Shown one piece after another: positions 14,871-20,962 of a stretch of DNA of 20,962 bases. Both the position numbers and the translations under genes were made by a program. This stretch comes from Chloroflexota bacterium (GTDB taxonomy: Bacteria > Chloroflexota > Limnocylindria > Limnocylindrales > CSP1-4), in the NCBI GenBank assembly GCA_021789355.1, contig JAJYJR010000031.1, positions 1 through 20,962 of the forward strand, written 5' to 3'. Position 1 is the first letter of the stretch; every line of letters begins with the position of its first letter. Under the pieces are notes generated by a model, which saw only the letters and a list, made by a program, of their open reading frames with translations, was not told the origin of the DNA and made no database searches.

Positions 14871-15719
14871 ATGCCTTACCCGGCGTTGCCCGATAAGCGG
14901 ATTGGGTACGACAACGACGGCACGGTCGTCTACTACACCACAGGCGGGATCGCCAACTTCGTCTCCGGCCCAACCACGCGGCTGACGGGCTCGTCTCTGA
15001 TCGCCCTCAACAACTACCTGGACGCCAACCTGTGGACCGCCAATCAGGCGTTTGTCATCGACCTCTGGTTCTTCTTCCCCGAGAAGCGCGAGTGTGACGG
15101 GGTCGAGATCTCCGCCAACATCTACACCACCGCAGGCGTCACGAAGATCCAGGGCTCCAACGACACGACCAACGGGATGGACGGGACGTGGGAGGTTGGA
15201 TCGTTCACGAGTGGCGTGCCCGGTCAGTGGCTGGGCCAGCCTGACTGGTGGCGCTCCAACATCATGCCCGTCTCCTTCACGGGGACCAAGCAGACCGTTC
15301 GCCTCGAATTCATGTATCAGGGCAATAGCGTTCATACCGCCAACGTTCACCTCTACGGCATCAAGGACGCCAGCGCGACCCCGGATGACCTGATCTTCAT
15401 GACCGCCACCAGCGGCGGCACGCAGATCCTCAACGAGGACGTGGGCGACGTGGGATTGGGCACCACCCGCACCATGCAGGCGTACCTGTACAACACCTCG
15501 GCCACCAAGACGGCGTCCACCATCAACCTGCAGCTCAACGACGCCGACTGGATCTTCTCCACGGACAACGCGACGTGGGTCACCAGCATCAACGTCGCCA
15601 GCCTCGGCCCGGGCGCCTACTACGGGCCGATCTACATCCGCAACACCGCACCGGCGCAGGGCTCGCGGCTCGGGCCGCGAACAGCCCGCATCGTGGTCAG
15701 CGGCTACACCTTCGCGTAG
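14871..15719 (+). CDS. Tail tip beta-sandwich protein (carbohydrate-binding-like)
   Basis: A 282-aa protein. The ATG at 14871 is preferred because GAGGGAG (14857-14863) lies 7 nt upstream; the GTG at 14865 would be too close. The first half contains WFFFPEKRECDGVEISANIY, then KIQGSNDTTNGMDGTWEVG and TVRLEFMYQGN. These strand and loop patterns resemble discoidin (F5/8 type C)-like carbohydrate-binding domains. The second half, about 165-282, looks Ig-like (TMQAYLYNTSATKTASTINL, ending ARIVVSGYTFA). It may bind the host surface as a tail-tip adhesin. Function is inferred from folds and position. Confidence 0.6.
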   Translation: MPYPALPDKRIGYDNDGTVVYYTTGGIANFVSGPTTRLTGSSLIALNNYLDANLWTANQAFVIDLWFFFPEKRECDGVEISANIYTTAGVTKIQGSNDTTNGMDGTWEVGSFTSGVPGQWLGQPDWWRSNIMPVSFTGTKQTVRLEFMYQGNSVHTANVHLYGIKDASATPDDLIFMTATSGGTQILNEDVGDVGLGTTRTMQAYLYNTSATKTASTINLQLNDADWIFSTDNATWVTSINVASLGPGAYYGPIYIRNTAPAQGSRLGPRTARIVVSGYTFA

Positions 15720-15734
15720 TCCCCGGAGGTCAGC

Positions 15735-16037
15735 ATGACCAAGCACACCGATCCGTTCGAGGGGCCGTGGTTCGCCAAGGCCGCAAAGGCGTGGGAGGCG
15801 GCCGAGGGCGACATCGCGCGCTACCAGGGGCCGCCGCTGCCCGCGTGGGAGCGACCGGCCCACGTCACCCGCGAGGTGCTGGGGCACTACCTGGAGGACC
15901 GCGACGCCGGGATCGTCCACAGCGTGCGCCACGCCACGGCAGCGTGCGACCTCGACGGCATCCGCAACGGCACCTTCTACCACTTCCTCCGGGAGGTCCC
16001 GCCGGACCTGCCGCGCTGCCCTGACTGCTTCGCATGA
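15735..16037 (+). CDS. Hypothetical tail-operon protein
   Basis: A 100-aa protein with a clear ribosome site (GGAGG at 15724-15728). It is acidic in the first 40 residues (FEGPWFAKAAKAWEAAEGDI), has several His and Trp residues in the middle, and ends in a CPDCFA motif. With Cys in AACDLDG this could form a metal site, but spacing is irregular. Similar small genes between tail-tip genes are common and not characterised. Its stop overlaps the next ATG. I recognise no domain. Confidence 0.6.
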   Translation: MTKHTDPFEGPWFAKAAKAWEAAEGDIARYQGPPLPAWERPAHVTREVLGHYLEDRDAGIVHSVRHATAACDLDGIRNGTFYHFLREVPPDLPRCPDCFA

Positions 16038-16447
16038 GCAAGTCCACCTACCTCGCCGACGCGATCCTCGACCAGATCCTCGGGGCGACCGCCTGGACGT
16101 CGCCGGGCACGGTGTACCTCGCGCTGTACTCCACCGCGCCGACCGGCTACGGGACCGGCGGGACGGAGTTCGACGGCACCACGGAGCCCGGCTATGCGCG
16201 CCTCGCGGTGACCAACAACACGACCAACTTCCCGGCCTCGTCGGGCGGCTCCAAGACGCTCGGGACGAACCAGACGTTCGCCGCGAACAGCGGCGCCACA
16301 TCGTGGGCGAACGCCGTCGCGTTCGGCATCTTCGACGCCTCGACGGGTGGCAACCTGCTCGGCTACGGCAGCATGACGCCGCTCGCCTGCGCGGCCGGTC
16401 AGTCCATCACCATCGCGGCATCCACGGTCATCTGGACGGAGAGCTAG
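16034..16447 (+). CDS. Small tail fibre-like protein
   Basis: A 137-aa protein that looks like the small phage tail proteins annotated as tail fibre or Gp80-like. The pattern is an N-terminal helix (YLADAILDQILGAT), TVYLALYSTAPTGYGTGGTE, YARLAVTNNTTNF, NQTFAANSGATSWANAVAFG, then IFDASTGGNLLGYGSM. It probably builds part of the tail tip or fibre. The ATG overlaps the preceding stop. The gene ends 3 nt before the next gene's GTG. Confidence 0.7.
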   Translation: MSKSTYLADAILDQILGATAWTSPGTVYLALYSTAPTGYGTGGTEFDGTTEPGYARLAVTNNTTNFPASSGGSKTLGTNQTFAANSGATSWANAVAFGIFDASTGGNLLGYGSMTPLACAAGQSITIAASTVIWTES

Positions 16448-16450
16448 GCC

Positions 16451-17440
16451 GTGCCGACCGCCACGATCTCGCCGGTCGCTGGCAGCTCGTACATCCGCGC
16501 GGTCGCGCAGACGCAGCCGCCCGCCCGCAACCTCTACCTGTACGAGAACGACGGCGAAGGCAGCATCCTCTCGGTCGCCTCGCGCAACCTGTACCTGTAT
16601 GAGAACGACGGCGAGGGCGGCATCCTCAGCGTCTCGGCTCGCCAGCTCTACCTCTACGAGAACGATGGCGAGGCGGGCATCCTGTCGCCCGTGGCCCGCA
16701 ACCTGTACGCCTACGAGATGGAGATCGACGCGCCGGTCACGCCGTGGCTGATGGCGATCTCGCCCGTGCAGCAGTACCCGCTCGGACAGGTGGAGCTGTT
16801 CGGCGACGGCCTCGGCCAGTATGACGAGGTCGCCGCGACGGCGACCATCACCACGTCCAGCGTCAACGGCTCGAACATCGGCTCGGGCATGGTCAACCGC
16901 ACGACGGGCTACTGGCAGTCGGCGGAAGGCTCGACGGCATGGTGCCAGTTCGCGTGGGGCAGCGCGCAGCCGGTCAGCATCATCGTGATCGAGGGGCTGC
17001 AGGACGCGAACAACCAGTGGGGCGTGCCGGTGTTCTCGTTCTCGGACGGGCTCGGCAACGTGATCGGCGGCTCGGCGGTGCCGGTGCTCACCGCCGTCCC
17101 GGCGGGCGCCTCGCTGGGCTACCCGACCGTGGGCTGGTATCGCACGGCCTATGCGCTGCCCGCCATCCGCAGCACGACCTACGTCAAGATCGCGGTCAGC
17201 TCGGGCAGCACCGGGTCGCTGCTCGGGCTCGGGCAGGTGTGGATCCTCGCCGATAACGGGAAGAACGCCGAGCCGTCCACGGTGCTCCTGAACGGCGAGA
17301 TCTCCGGCGTCACCGGGACGTGGCTCAACCGCTCGCCGGGCCTGTGGCCCGCCAACGGCGGCCAGCCGATCACGGCGGCCGGGACGTTCACCGTGCCGAG
17401 TGACGGGAGCAGCGGGCTCGTGAAGGTCAGCGAGCCATGA
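16451..17440 (+). CDS. Tail protein with 19-residue tandem repeats and discoidin-like domain
   Basis: A 329-aa protein, GTG start at 16451. Residues 26-82 are three copies of a 19-aa unit with R-N/Q-LYLYENDGE-x-x-IL cores (Arg at 26, 45, 64), followed by a fourth, divergent partial copy from R83. Residues about 105-275 look like a beta-sandwich domain (TTGYWQSAEGSTAWCQFAWG, then PVSIIVIEGLQ, TYVKIAVSSGSTGSL), similar in feel to discoidin-type modules. The C-terminus is Gly/Ser-rich. The protein may be a tail fibre or adhesin, with the repeats as a rod or spacer. Its TGA overlaps the Tal-like gene start. Confidence 0.65.
   Translation: MPTATISPVAGSSYIRAVAQTQPPARNLYLYENDGEGSILSVASRNLYLYENDGEGGILSVSARQLYLYENDGEAGILSPVARNLYAYEMEIDAPVTPWLMAISPVQQYPLGQVELFGDGLGQYDEVAATATITTSSVNGSNIGSGMVNRTTGYWQSAEGSTAWCQFAWGSAQPVSIIVIEGLQDANNQWGVPVFSFSDGLGNVIGGSAVPVLTAVPAGASLGYPTVGWYRTAYALPAIRSTTYVKIAVSSGSTGSLLGLGQVWILADNGKNAEPSTVLLNGEISGVTGTWLNRSPGLWPANGGQPITAAGTFTVPSDGSSGLVKVSEP
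16526..16714 (+). repeat. 57-bp tandem repeat (LYLYENDGE units)
   Basis: Three 57-bp units at 16526-16582, 16583-16639 and 16640-16696, plus an 18-bp partial at 16697-16714. Copies are clearly related but carry mostly synonymous differences, so they are maintained at protein level and the array is not recent. Confidence 0.85.
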
Positions 17441-20052
17441 CGCGCCTGTCGGGTGGGATCTGGCTGCAGGTCCTGCAGCCGCTCCCCTCGCCCGGTGTGC
17501 CCATCGAGGTGGACGTCTACGAGCACGACGGCGTGTCGATGCTGGACACGCTGCAGAACGCCTACGCGGTCAAGTTCCAGGACGTGCTCGACGATGTCGG
17601 CTCGGGCTCCTTCACGATCAACTCGCATGACCCCAAGGCGACGGCGACGAACCTCGCCAAGGGCAACATCGTCAAGATCAAGATCGGCGGCGTCTACCGC
17701 TTCGCCTTCGTCATCGAAGAGCCGGACCTGACGCTCGTCAGCCAGGCGGGCAAGCACGACGAGACGTATCTCGTGCAGGGGCGTGGCGTGCTCTCGCTGC
17801 TCGATCGCGTGATCGTCTACCCGCTGGGCTGGCCGACGCCGGCGGGTCCCGGCGACGTGGTGTACACCGGCGCGGCAGGCACGATGCTGTGGGCGCTGCT
17901 GGTGCTGGCACAGGGGCGCGAGACGCTGCCCTTCACCTTCGACGACTGGCAGACGGTGGACAGCCAGAGCAACCCGTGGCCCGACGTGGAGGATCTGAAG
18001 TTCCATGCCGGGACGTCCGTGCTCGACGTCGTCAACCAGCTCGTGGCGCTGGGCGTCATGGACGTCTACATGGACACGAACCTGCACCTGTCCGCCTACG
18101 TCAGCCGCTCGCGCGACTTCAGCTCGGCCGTCGTCTTCCGCGCCGGGCGCCACTTCGCGGACAGCGCCGTCCACAACAAGAAGCACTACAGCGGCATCAA
18201 GAGCCGCGTGCTCGTGGAGGGCGGCACCGACGCGACCACCGGCACGCCGGTCTACGAGGAAGTGGTCAGCGGTCTCGAGACCGACCCGAACATCGGCCGT
18301 CGCGAGGGCTACCTCTCGATGACCAACAGCACGGATGCGGTGACGCTGCAGCGCGCCGGGCTCGCCTACCTGCTCGGGACGGCGGCCGACGCCGAGCCGA
18401 TCCAGGTGCCCATCATCCGCGGGTCGGACGCCGGCGATTACGAGCCATACGTCAACTACCAGCCCGGCGACTACATCGCGATCGACGTGCCCGGCCAGTA
18501 CGACATGTCCAAGCAGCGGATCATGTCGATCACCGTCGCGCAGCGGCCGGCGGGCACCGACTATCAGGTGATGCTCGACCTCAACAGCATCTACACCGAG
18601 GCGCTGCTGCGCATTCAGAAGGAACTCGGCGGCAAGATCGGCGGCTCTGGCGGCACCTCCGGCGGGAGCACGGCGGCGTCGCTCTCGGGCGCCGCCACGG
18701 CAGGCTCGTCAGGGAGTGGTGCCAGCGGCACGGCGGCACCCATCGGCCCAGCGGGCGGTGATCTTTCGGGCAGCTACCCGAACCCGACCGTCAAGGGCAT
18801 CCAGGGGACCGCCGTCGATGCGCTGCCGGGCGTCTCGACCGACTTCCTCGACGGCCAGGGGCACTGGACCTCGCCGACCGCGCCGTCGGACCACAAGGTG
18901 CTCGTCGATGCCTCGGACACGACGGCCGACTACCTCGGCGCGAAGCTCGCGGCGGGCACCGGCATCAGCCTGACGACGCAGAACCCGGCCGCCGATGAGG
19001 ACGTGCAGATCGCCAACACGGCGCCGTACAGCCCGCCGATCCCCGAGTCGGACGTGACGAACCTCACGACCGACCTGGCCGCGAAGATGACGAACCCCAT
19101 GACGACGCAGGACGACATCATCGTTGGCGGCACGTCCGGGGCACCGGCCCGGCTCGGAAAGGGCACCTCCGGGCAGGTGCTCACCGTCGATCCCTCGACG
19201 CTCCATCTCGTGTGGGCGACGCCCGGCTCGGGCTCCCTGCCCCTGACCACCAAGGGCGACATCCTCGGGTATGACACCGCGCCGGACCGCGTGCCGATTG
19301 GGTCCGATGGCTACGTCCTCACGGCGGACAGCACGCAGGTGCTCGGGCTCAAGTGGGCGGCATCGTCGTCGGGCTTCGCGGACCCCACCACTACCAAGGG
19401 CGATCTGATCGTCCACGGCACGAGCACGACGCGGCTCGGCGTCGGCACCGACACCTATGTCCTCACCGCCGACTCGACGCAGACGCTCGGCGTCAAATGG
19501 GCCGCGCCGTCGGGCGGCTCCGGTGCGCTCGTCCTACTGGAACAGCACACGGCCTCCTCCTCGGCCACGCTCGACTTCACGACGGCGATCAGTTCGACGT
19601 ATGACGAGTACCTGATCGAGTTCCTCGGCATCATCCCTGCCACCAACGGCGCGGCCCCCTGGATCCGGTGCTCGACCGACGGCGGGAGCACCTACGACTC
19701 GGGCAGCGTCTATGACTGGGCGCTCTACTCGGTCCTCATGGGATCCGGGGGGTCCGGTGGCGCAGGCGCGGCCTCACAGGCGCAGTTCGCACTGTTCAAC
19801 GCCGGCCTGCTGTCGACCGCATCCCCGGCCATGAACGGACATCTGCGCCTGTTCAATCCGGGCGGAAGCCAGACCCACAAGCAGTTCATCGGGCTGCTCA
19901 ACTGCTGCTACAGCGGCGACAGCGGCTACCGACTCTCGCAGACGACCGGCCAGTACAACAACACGAGCGCCGTCAATGCCCTCCGCTTCCTGTTCTCCTC
20001 CGGCAACATCGCCTCGGGCACCATCAGGATCTACGGGATCGCGAAGTCCTAG
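17437..20052 (+). CDS. Tail-associated hub (Tal-like) protein fused to fibre repeats
   Basis: An 871-aa protein. Residues about 1-390 resemble the Gp37-like / Tal family that caps the siphovirus tail tip: EVDVYEHDGVSMLDTLQ, then GSGSFTINSHDPKA, KIGGVYRFAFVIEEPDL, YLVQGRGVLSLLDRVIVYPL and FHAGTSVLDVVNQLVALGV. A Gly/Ser/Ala linker (about 399-442) leads to a GPAGGDLSGSYPNPTVKG segment often at fibre starts. Three ~40-residue repeats follow at about 555-594, 603-641 and 651-689 (core KGDxLxxGT, then VLTADSTQxLGxKWA). A terminal domain from about 700 has LDFTTAISSTYDEYLIEFLG and SGGAGAASQAQFALFN, fitting a receptor-binding end. It is therefore a hub-fibre fusion and the likely host-range determinant. 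The family call is by eye. Confidence 0.8.
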   Translation: MTRLSGGIWLQVLQPLPSPGVPIEVDVYEHDGVSMLDTLQNAYAVKFQDVLDDVGSGSFTINSHDPKATATNLAKGNIVKIKIGGVYRFAFVIEEPDLTLVSQAGKHDETYLVQGRGVLSLLDRVIVYPLGWPTPAGPGDVVYTGAAGTMLWALLVLAQGRETLPFTFDDWQTVDSQSNPWPDVEDLKFHAGTSVLDVVNQLVALGVMDVYMDTNLHLSAYVSRSRDFSSAVVFRAGRHFADSAVHNKKHYSGIKSRVLVEGGTDATTGTPVYEEVVSGLETDPNIGRREGYLSMTNSTDAVTLQRAGLAYLLGTAADAEPIQVPIIRGSDAGDYEPYVNYQPGDYIAIDVPGQYDMSKQRIMSITVAQRPAGTDYQVMLDLNSIYTEALLRIQKELGGKIGGSGGTSGGSTAASLSGAATAGSSGSGASGTAAPIGPAGGDLSGSYPNPTVKGIQGTAVDALPGVSTDFLDGQGHWTSPTAPSDHKVLVDASDTTADYLGAKLAAGTGISLTTQNPAADEDVQIANTAPYSPPIPESDVTNLTTDLAAKMTNPMTTQDDIIVGGTSGAPARLGKGTSGQVLTVDPSTLHLVWATPGSGSLPLTTKGDILGYDTAPDRVPIGSDGYVLTADSTQVLGLKWAASSSGFADPTTTKGDLIVHGTSTTRLGVGTDTYVLTADSTQTLGVKWAAPSGGSGALVLLEQHTASSSATLDFTTAISSTYDEYLIEFLGIIPATNGAAPWIRCSTDGGSTYDSGSVYDWALYSVLMGSGGSGGAGAASQAQFALFNAGLLSTASPAMNGHLRLFNPGGSQTHKQFIGLLNCCYSGDSGYRLSQTTGQYNNTSAVNALRFLFSSGNIASGTIRIYGIAKS
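19099..19503 (+). repeat. Three fibre-type repeats within the Tal-like gene
   Basis: Three repeats of about 120 nt, spaced about 144 nt, encode residues 555-594, 603-641 and 651-689. Shared blocks are TT(K/Q)xDI(L/I), LGxGTxxxVLT and L-x-W-A. Units 2 and 3 share YVLTADSTQ and are closer to each other than to unit 1. Confidence 0.75.
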
Positions 20053-20489
20053 CCATCCGCGCCACGAGCGGCAGGCAGAGCAGCGGCACGTCGCCGAGCG
20101 AGTACAGCAGGCCGCCCTGCGCGTTCCGCATGGCTGCGATCCACTCGCTCCACATGCCGAAGCCGAACGGTAGCGCCGCCAGCGCGAGCACCCCCGCAGC
20201 GATCCACCAGCCGCGCGAGCGAATGCCCACGAGGGCAAACGGGAAGATCGACGGCTTCAGCGCGACCAGCACACCAGGCCAGCGGTAGCGCGTGGCGAGG
20301 GCGACGAAGGCCACGAAACCAGATCGTCGGCGTTCCCAGCCAGTAGAGGGCGAGCCCGCCGCTCAGGGACAATAGCGCGGCCATCGCCGCAAGCGCCCAG
20401 CGGCCCGGATGCTGCTGCCAGATGACCCACGCGGTCAGCGAGATCGGGACCGCCCACCACAGGACCGCCGGCAGGAAGGCGAACGGCAC
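20024..20489 (-). pseudogene. Frameshifted GT87-like membrane protein fragment
   Basis: Two minus-strand reading frames (GTG at 20489, and a second from 20314) join into one 154-aa sequence if one T is removed from the TTT run at 20316-20318; the span is 466 nt, one more than 155 codons. The joined protein has several membrane-spanning stretches: PFAFLPAVLWWAVPISLTAW, ALAAMAALLSLSGGLALYWL, WWIAAGVLALAALPFGFG. It also has VLVALKPSIFPFALVGIRSR and YSLGDVPLLCLPLVA, which resemble the C-terminal half of a GT87/DUF2029-type polyprenol-dependent glycosyltransferase. The family is normally around 400 aa, so this is a partial copy. Its 3' end overlaps the fibre gene by 29 nt. It could be a host-derived fragment, a decaying moron, or intact but for a sequencing error. 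Confidence 0.6.
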
Positions 20490-20571
20490 GAGCGACTATT
20501 CCTCCCGGCACCATCGCGTCATAGCCTCGAGGATGCGGGGCACGCGCGGAGGTGGGCAGCCTTGGACCCCA

Positions 20572-20600
20572 TTGACAGCGTTATAACAGGCGCGTAGGAT
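20572..20600 (+). promoter_or_regulatory. Sigma70-type promoter for the repressor-like gene
   Basis: TTGACA (20572-20577) is the exact -35 consensus, followed by a 17-nt spacer and TAGGAT (20595-20600) as -10. The predicted start of transcription, 7-8 nt further, falls on the ATG at 20608. Confidence 0.75.
20580..20587. promoter_or_regulatory. Possible operator palindrome
   Basis: GTTATAAC is a perfect 8-bp palindrome inside the spacer between -35 and -10, an ideal place for a helix-turn-helix autoregulator to block RNA polymerase. It is short, so chance is possible. Confidence 0.4.
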
Positions 20601-20607
20601 GCGCGGC

Positions 20608-20829
20608 ATGAACACGCGACGTACAGCGCCACTCCGCACCGGAGGCCGAGCCTGGGGGCCGGAGCGCGTCAAGCTCGGCATCAGCATCCGCACGCTCGCC
20701 GCGCTGTCCGGCGTGGACAAGGCCATCCTCTCGATGGCCGAGAACGGCCGCCTCATCCCCACCGGGGCTGAGTATCAGGCGGTCATGGCGGCGCTGGACA
20801 AGGTCCGCGGCGAGCGCGTGCCAGCGTAG
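20608..20829 (+). CDS. XRE-family helix-turn-helix regulator
   Basis: A 73-aa DNA-binding protein. Residues about 18-65 match a Cro/CI-type HTH: RVKLGISIRTLAALSGVDKA, then AILSMAENGRLIPTG and EYQAVMAALDKV. Helix 2 begins at SIRTLAALSG and the recognition helix is near DKAILSMAENGR. A basic N-terminus (MNTRRTAPLRTGGR) precedes it. The ATG at 20608 is chosen over the one at 20599, because 20599 lies within the -10 element and would not be transcribed. This makes the mRNA leaderless, which is frequent in actinobacteria. The gene is likely a small repressor or Cro-like switch protein and probably self-regulated. It stands apart from the late operon and is divergent to the GT87-like fragment. Confidence 0.75.
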   Translation: MNTRRTAPLRTGGRAWGPERVKLGISIRTLAALSGVDKAILSMAENGRLIPTGAEYQAVMAALDKVRGERVPA

Positions 20830-20837
20830 CGCAGACA

Positions 20838-20870
20838 TGCCGCGGCTTCGGGCTGACACCCGCCGCGGCA
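20838..20870 (+). terminator. Strong hairpin after repressor gene
   Basis: TGCCGCGG (20838-20845) pairs with CCGCGGCA (20863-20870), and inside it CGGG (20849-20852) pairs with CCCG (20859-20862) around a 6-nt loop, with a 3-nt bulge. There is no T-tract, so it would be a non-canonical terminator or a leader structure just before the next gene's ribosome site. Its direction is not certain. Confidence 0.5.
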
Positions 20871-20890
20871 CACCAATGGAGGTTGGAGAC

Positions 20891-20962
20891 ATGATGACGT
20901 CTTCGGAGGTCCGGCGCAACACCTGCGTCCTGTGCGGAGCCGAGCTGTTCCTCGACTCGTGC
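20891..20962 (+). CDS. Partial zinc-ribbon-like ORF at window end
   Basis: Starts at the ATG at 20891, 8 nt after GGAGG (20878-20882), and runs off the window after 24 residues. An ATG follows immediately at 20894 with a nearer GGAG, so the start could be either. The visible peptide has CVLCG at residues 12-16 and a further Cys at 24, which suggests a zinc-binding N-terminus. Nothing further can be said of its function. Confidence 0.55.
   Translation, partial: MMTSSEVRRNTCVLCGAELFLDSC

Noticed and set aside
14019..16301. A 760-codon open frame on the minus strand.
   Set aside because: It runs antisense to several plus-strand tail genes with recognisable families, is rich in Arg, Gly and Pro in the way of GC-rich shadow frames, and has no ribosome site or known domain.
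16526..16714. Possible CRISPR array because of regular direct repeats.
   Set aside because: The units are contiguous, in frame and encode peptide repeats with no unique spacers.
20496..20762. A minus-strand 88-aa ORF over the repressor gene.
   Set aside because: It is antisense to the HTH gene and its promoter, has no recognisable domain and no supported ribosome site.
1..20962. tRNA, rRNA, integrase, lysis genes, attachment site or insertion sequence.
   Set aside because: No cloverleaf, recombinase motif, lysin or holin-like ORF or terminal repeat of an IS was found, so none is claimed.

Overview
The window is part of the late, structural region of a tailed phage or prophage with siphovirus-type morphology. 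It carries terminase, portal, prohead protease/scaffold, an HK97-fold-type major capsid protein (MCP), head-tail connectors, tail tube, a frameshifted tail assembly chaperone, a tape measure of about 917 residues and tail-tip/fibre proteins. There is no sheath or contractile-tail gene. The DNA is strongly G+C-rich by eye, uses GTG/TTG starts, has clear GGAGG-type ribosome binding sites and packs genes with ATGA/TGATG overlaps. A sigma70-like promoter near the right end seems to drive a leaderless mRNA. These traits fit a high-G+C host such as an actinobacterium or a Chloroflexota member. The host cannot be named from this sequence.

Layout: (1) 60-5963, packaging and head genes: terminase large subunit, a 56-aa ORF, a portal with a C-terminal ParB/sulfiredoxin-like domain, and a protease-scaffold fusion. 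(2) 6038-9917, MCP with a fibronectin-like insertion, three head-tail joining proteins, a tail-terminator candidate, a small zinc-finger protein and a decoration-like protein. (3) 9995-14028, tail tube, a 70-aa protein resembling the Acb2 anti-CBASS family, the G/GT chaperone pair with a GGGAAAA slippery site, and the tape measure. (4) 14025-20052, Dit-like, adhesin-like and Tal/fibre proteins with internal repeats. (5) 20024-20489, minus strand, a frameshifted piece of a GT87-like membrane glycosyltransferase. (6) 20572-20962, an XRE-type repressor with its own promoter, a strong hairpin, and the start of a zinc-ribbon ORF.

The most striking signal is an RNA-like element present three times. 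It is a hairpin with a nearly invariant 12-nt loop (GAGTGCGAGTGA), followed 14-15 nt later by ACTCGC, which is complementary to GCGAGT in that loop. Two copies fill the only two sizeable plus-strand gaps of the late operon, directly in front of the ribosome binding sites of the MCP and the tail tube, the two most abundant virion proteins. The hairpin stems of these copies differ by compensatory changes while loop and partner are identical, which argues for a pseudoknot or kissing-loop RNA controlling translation or mRNA stability. A third, more degenerate copy lies in the first codons of the terminase gene. I do not recognise it as a named RNA family.

No integrase, lysis genes, small terminase subunit, tRNA, CRISPR array or insertion sequence was seen. 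The window begins just before the terminase and ends inside a gene.
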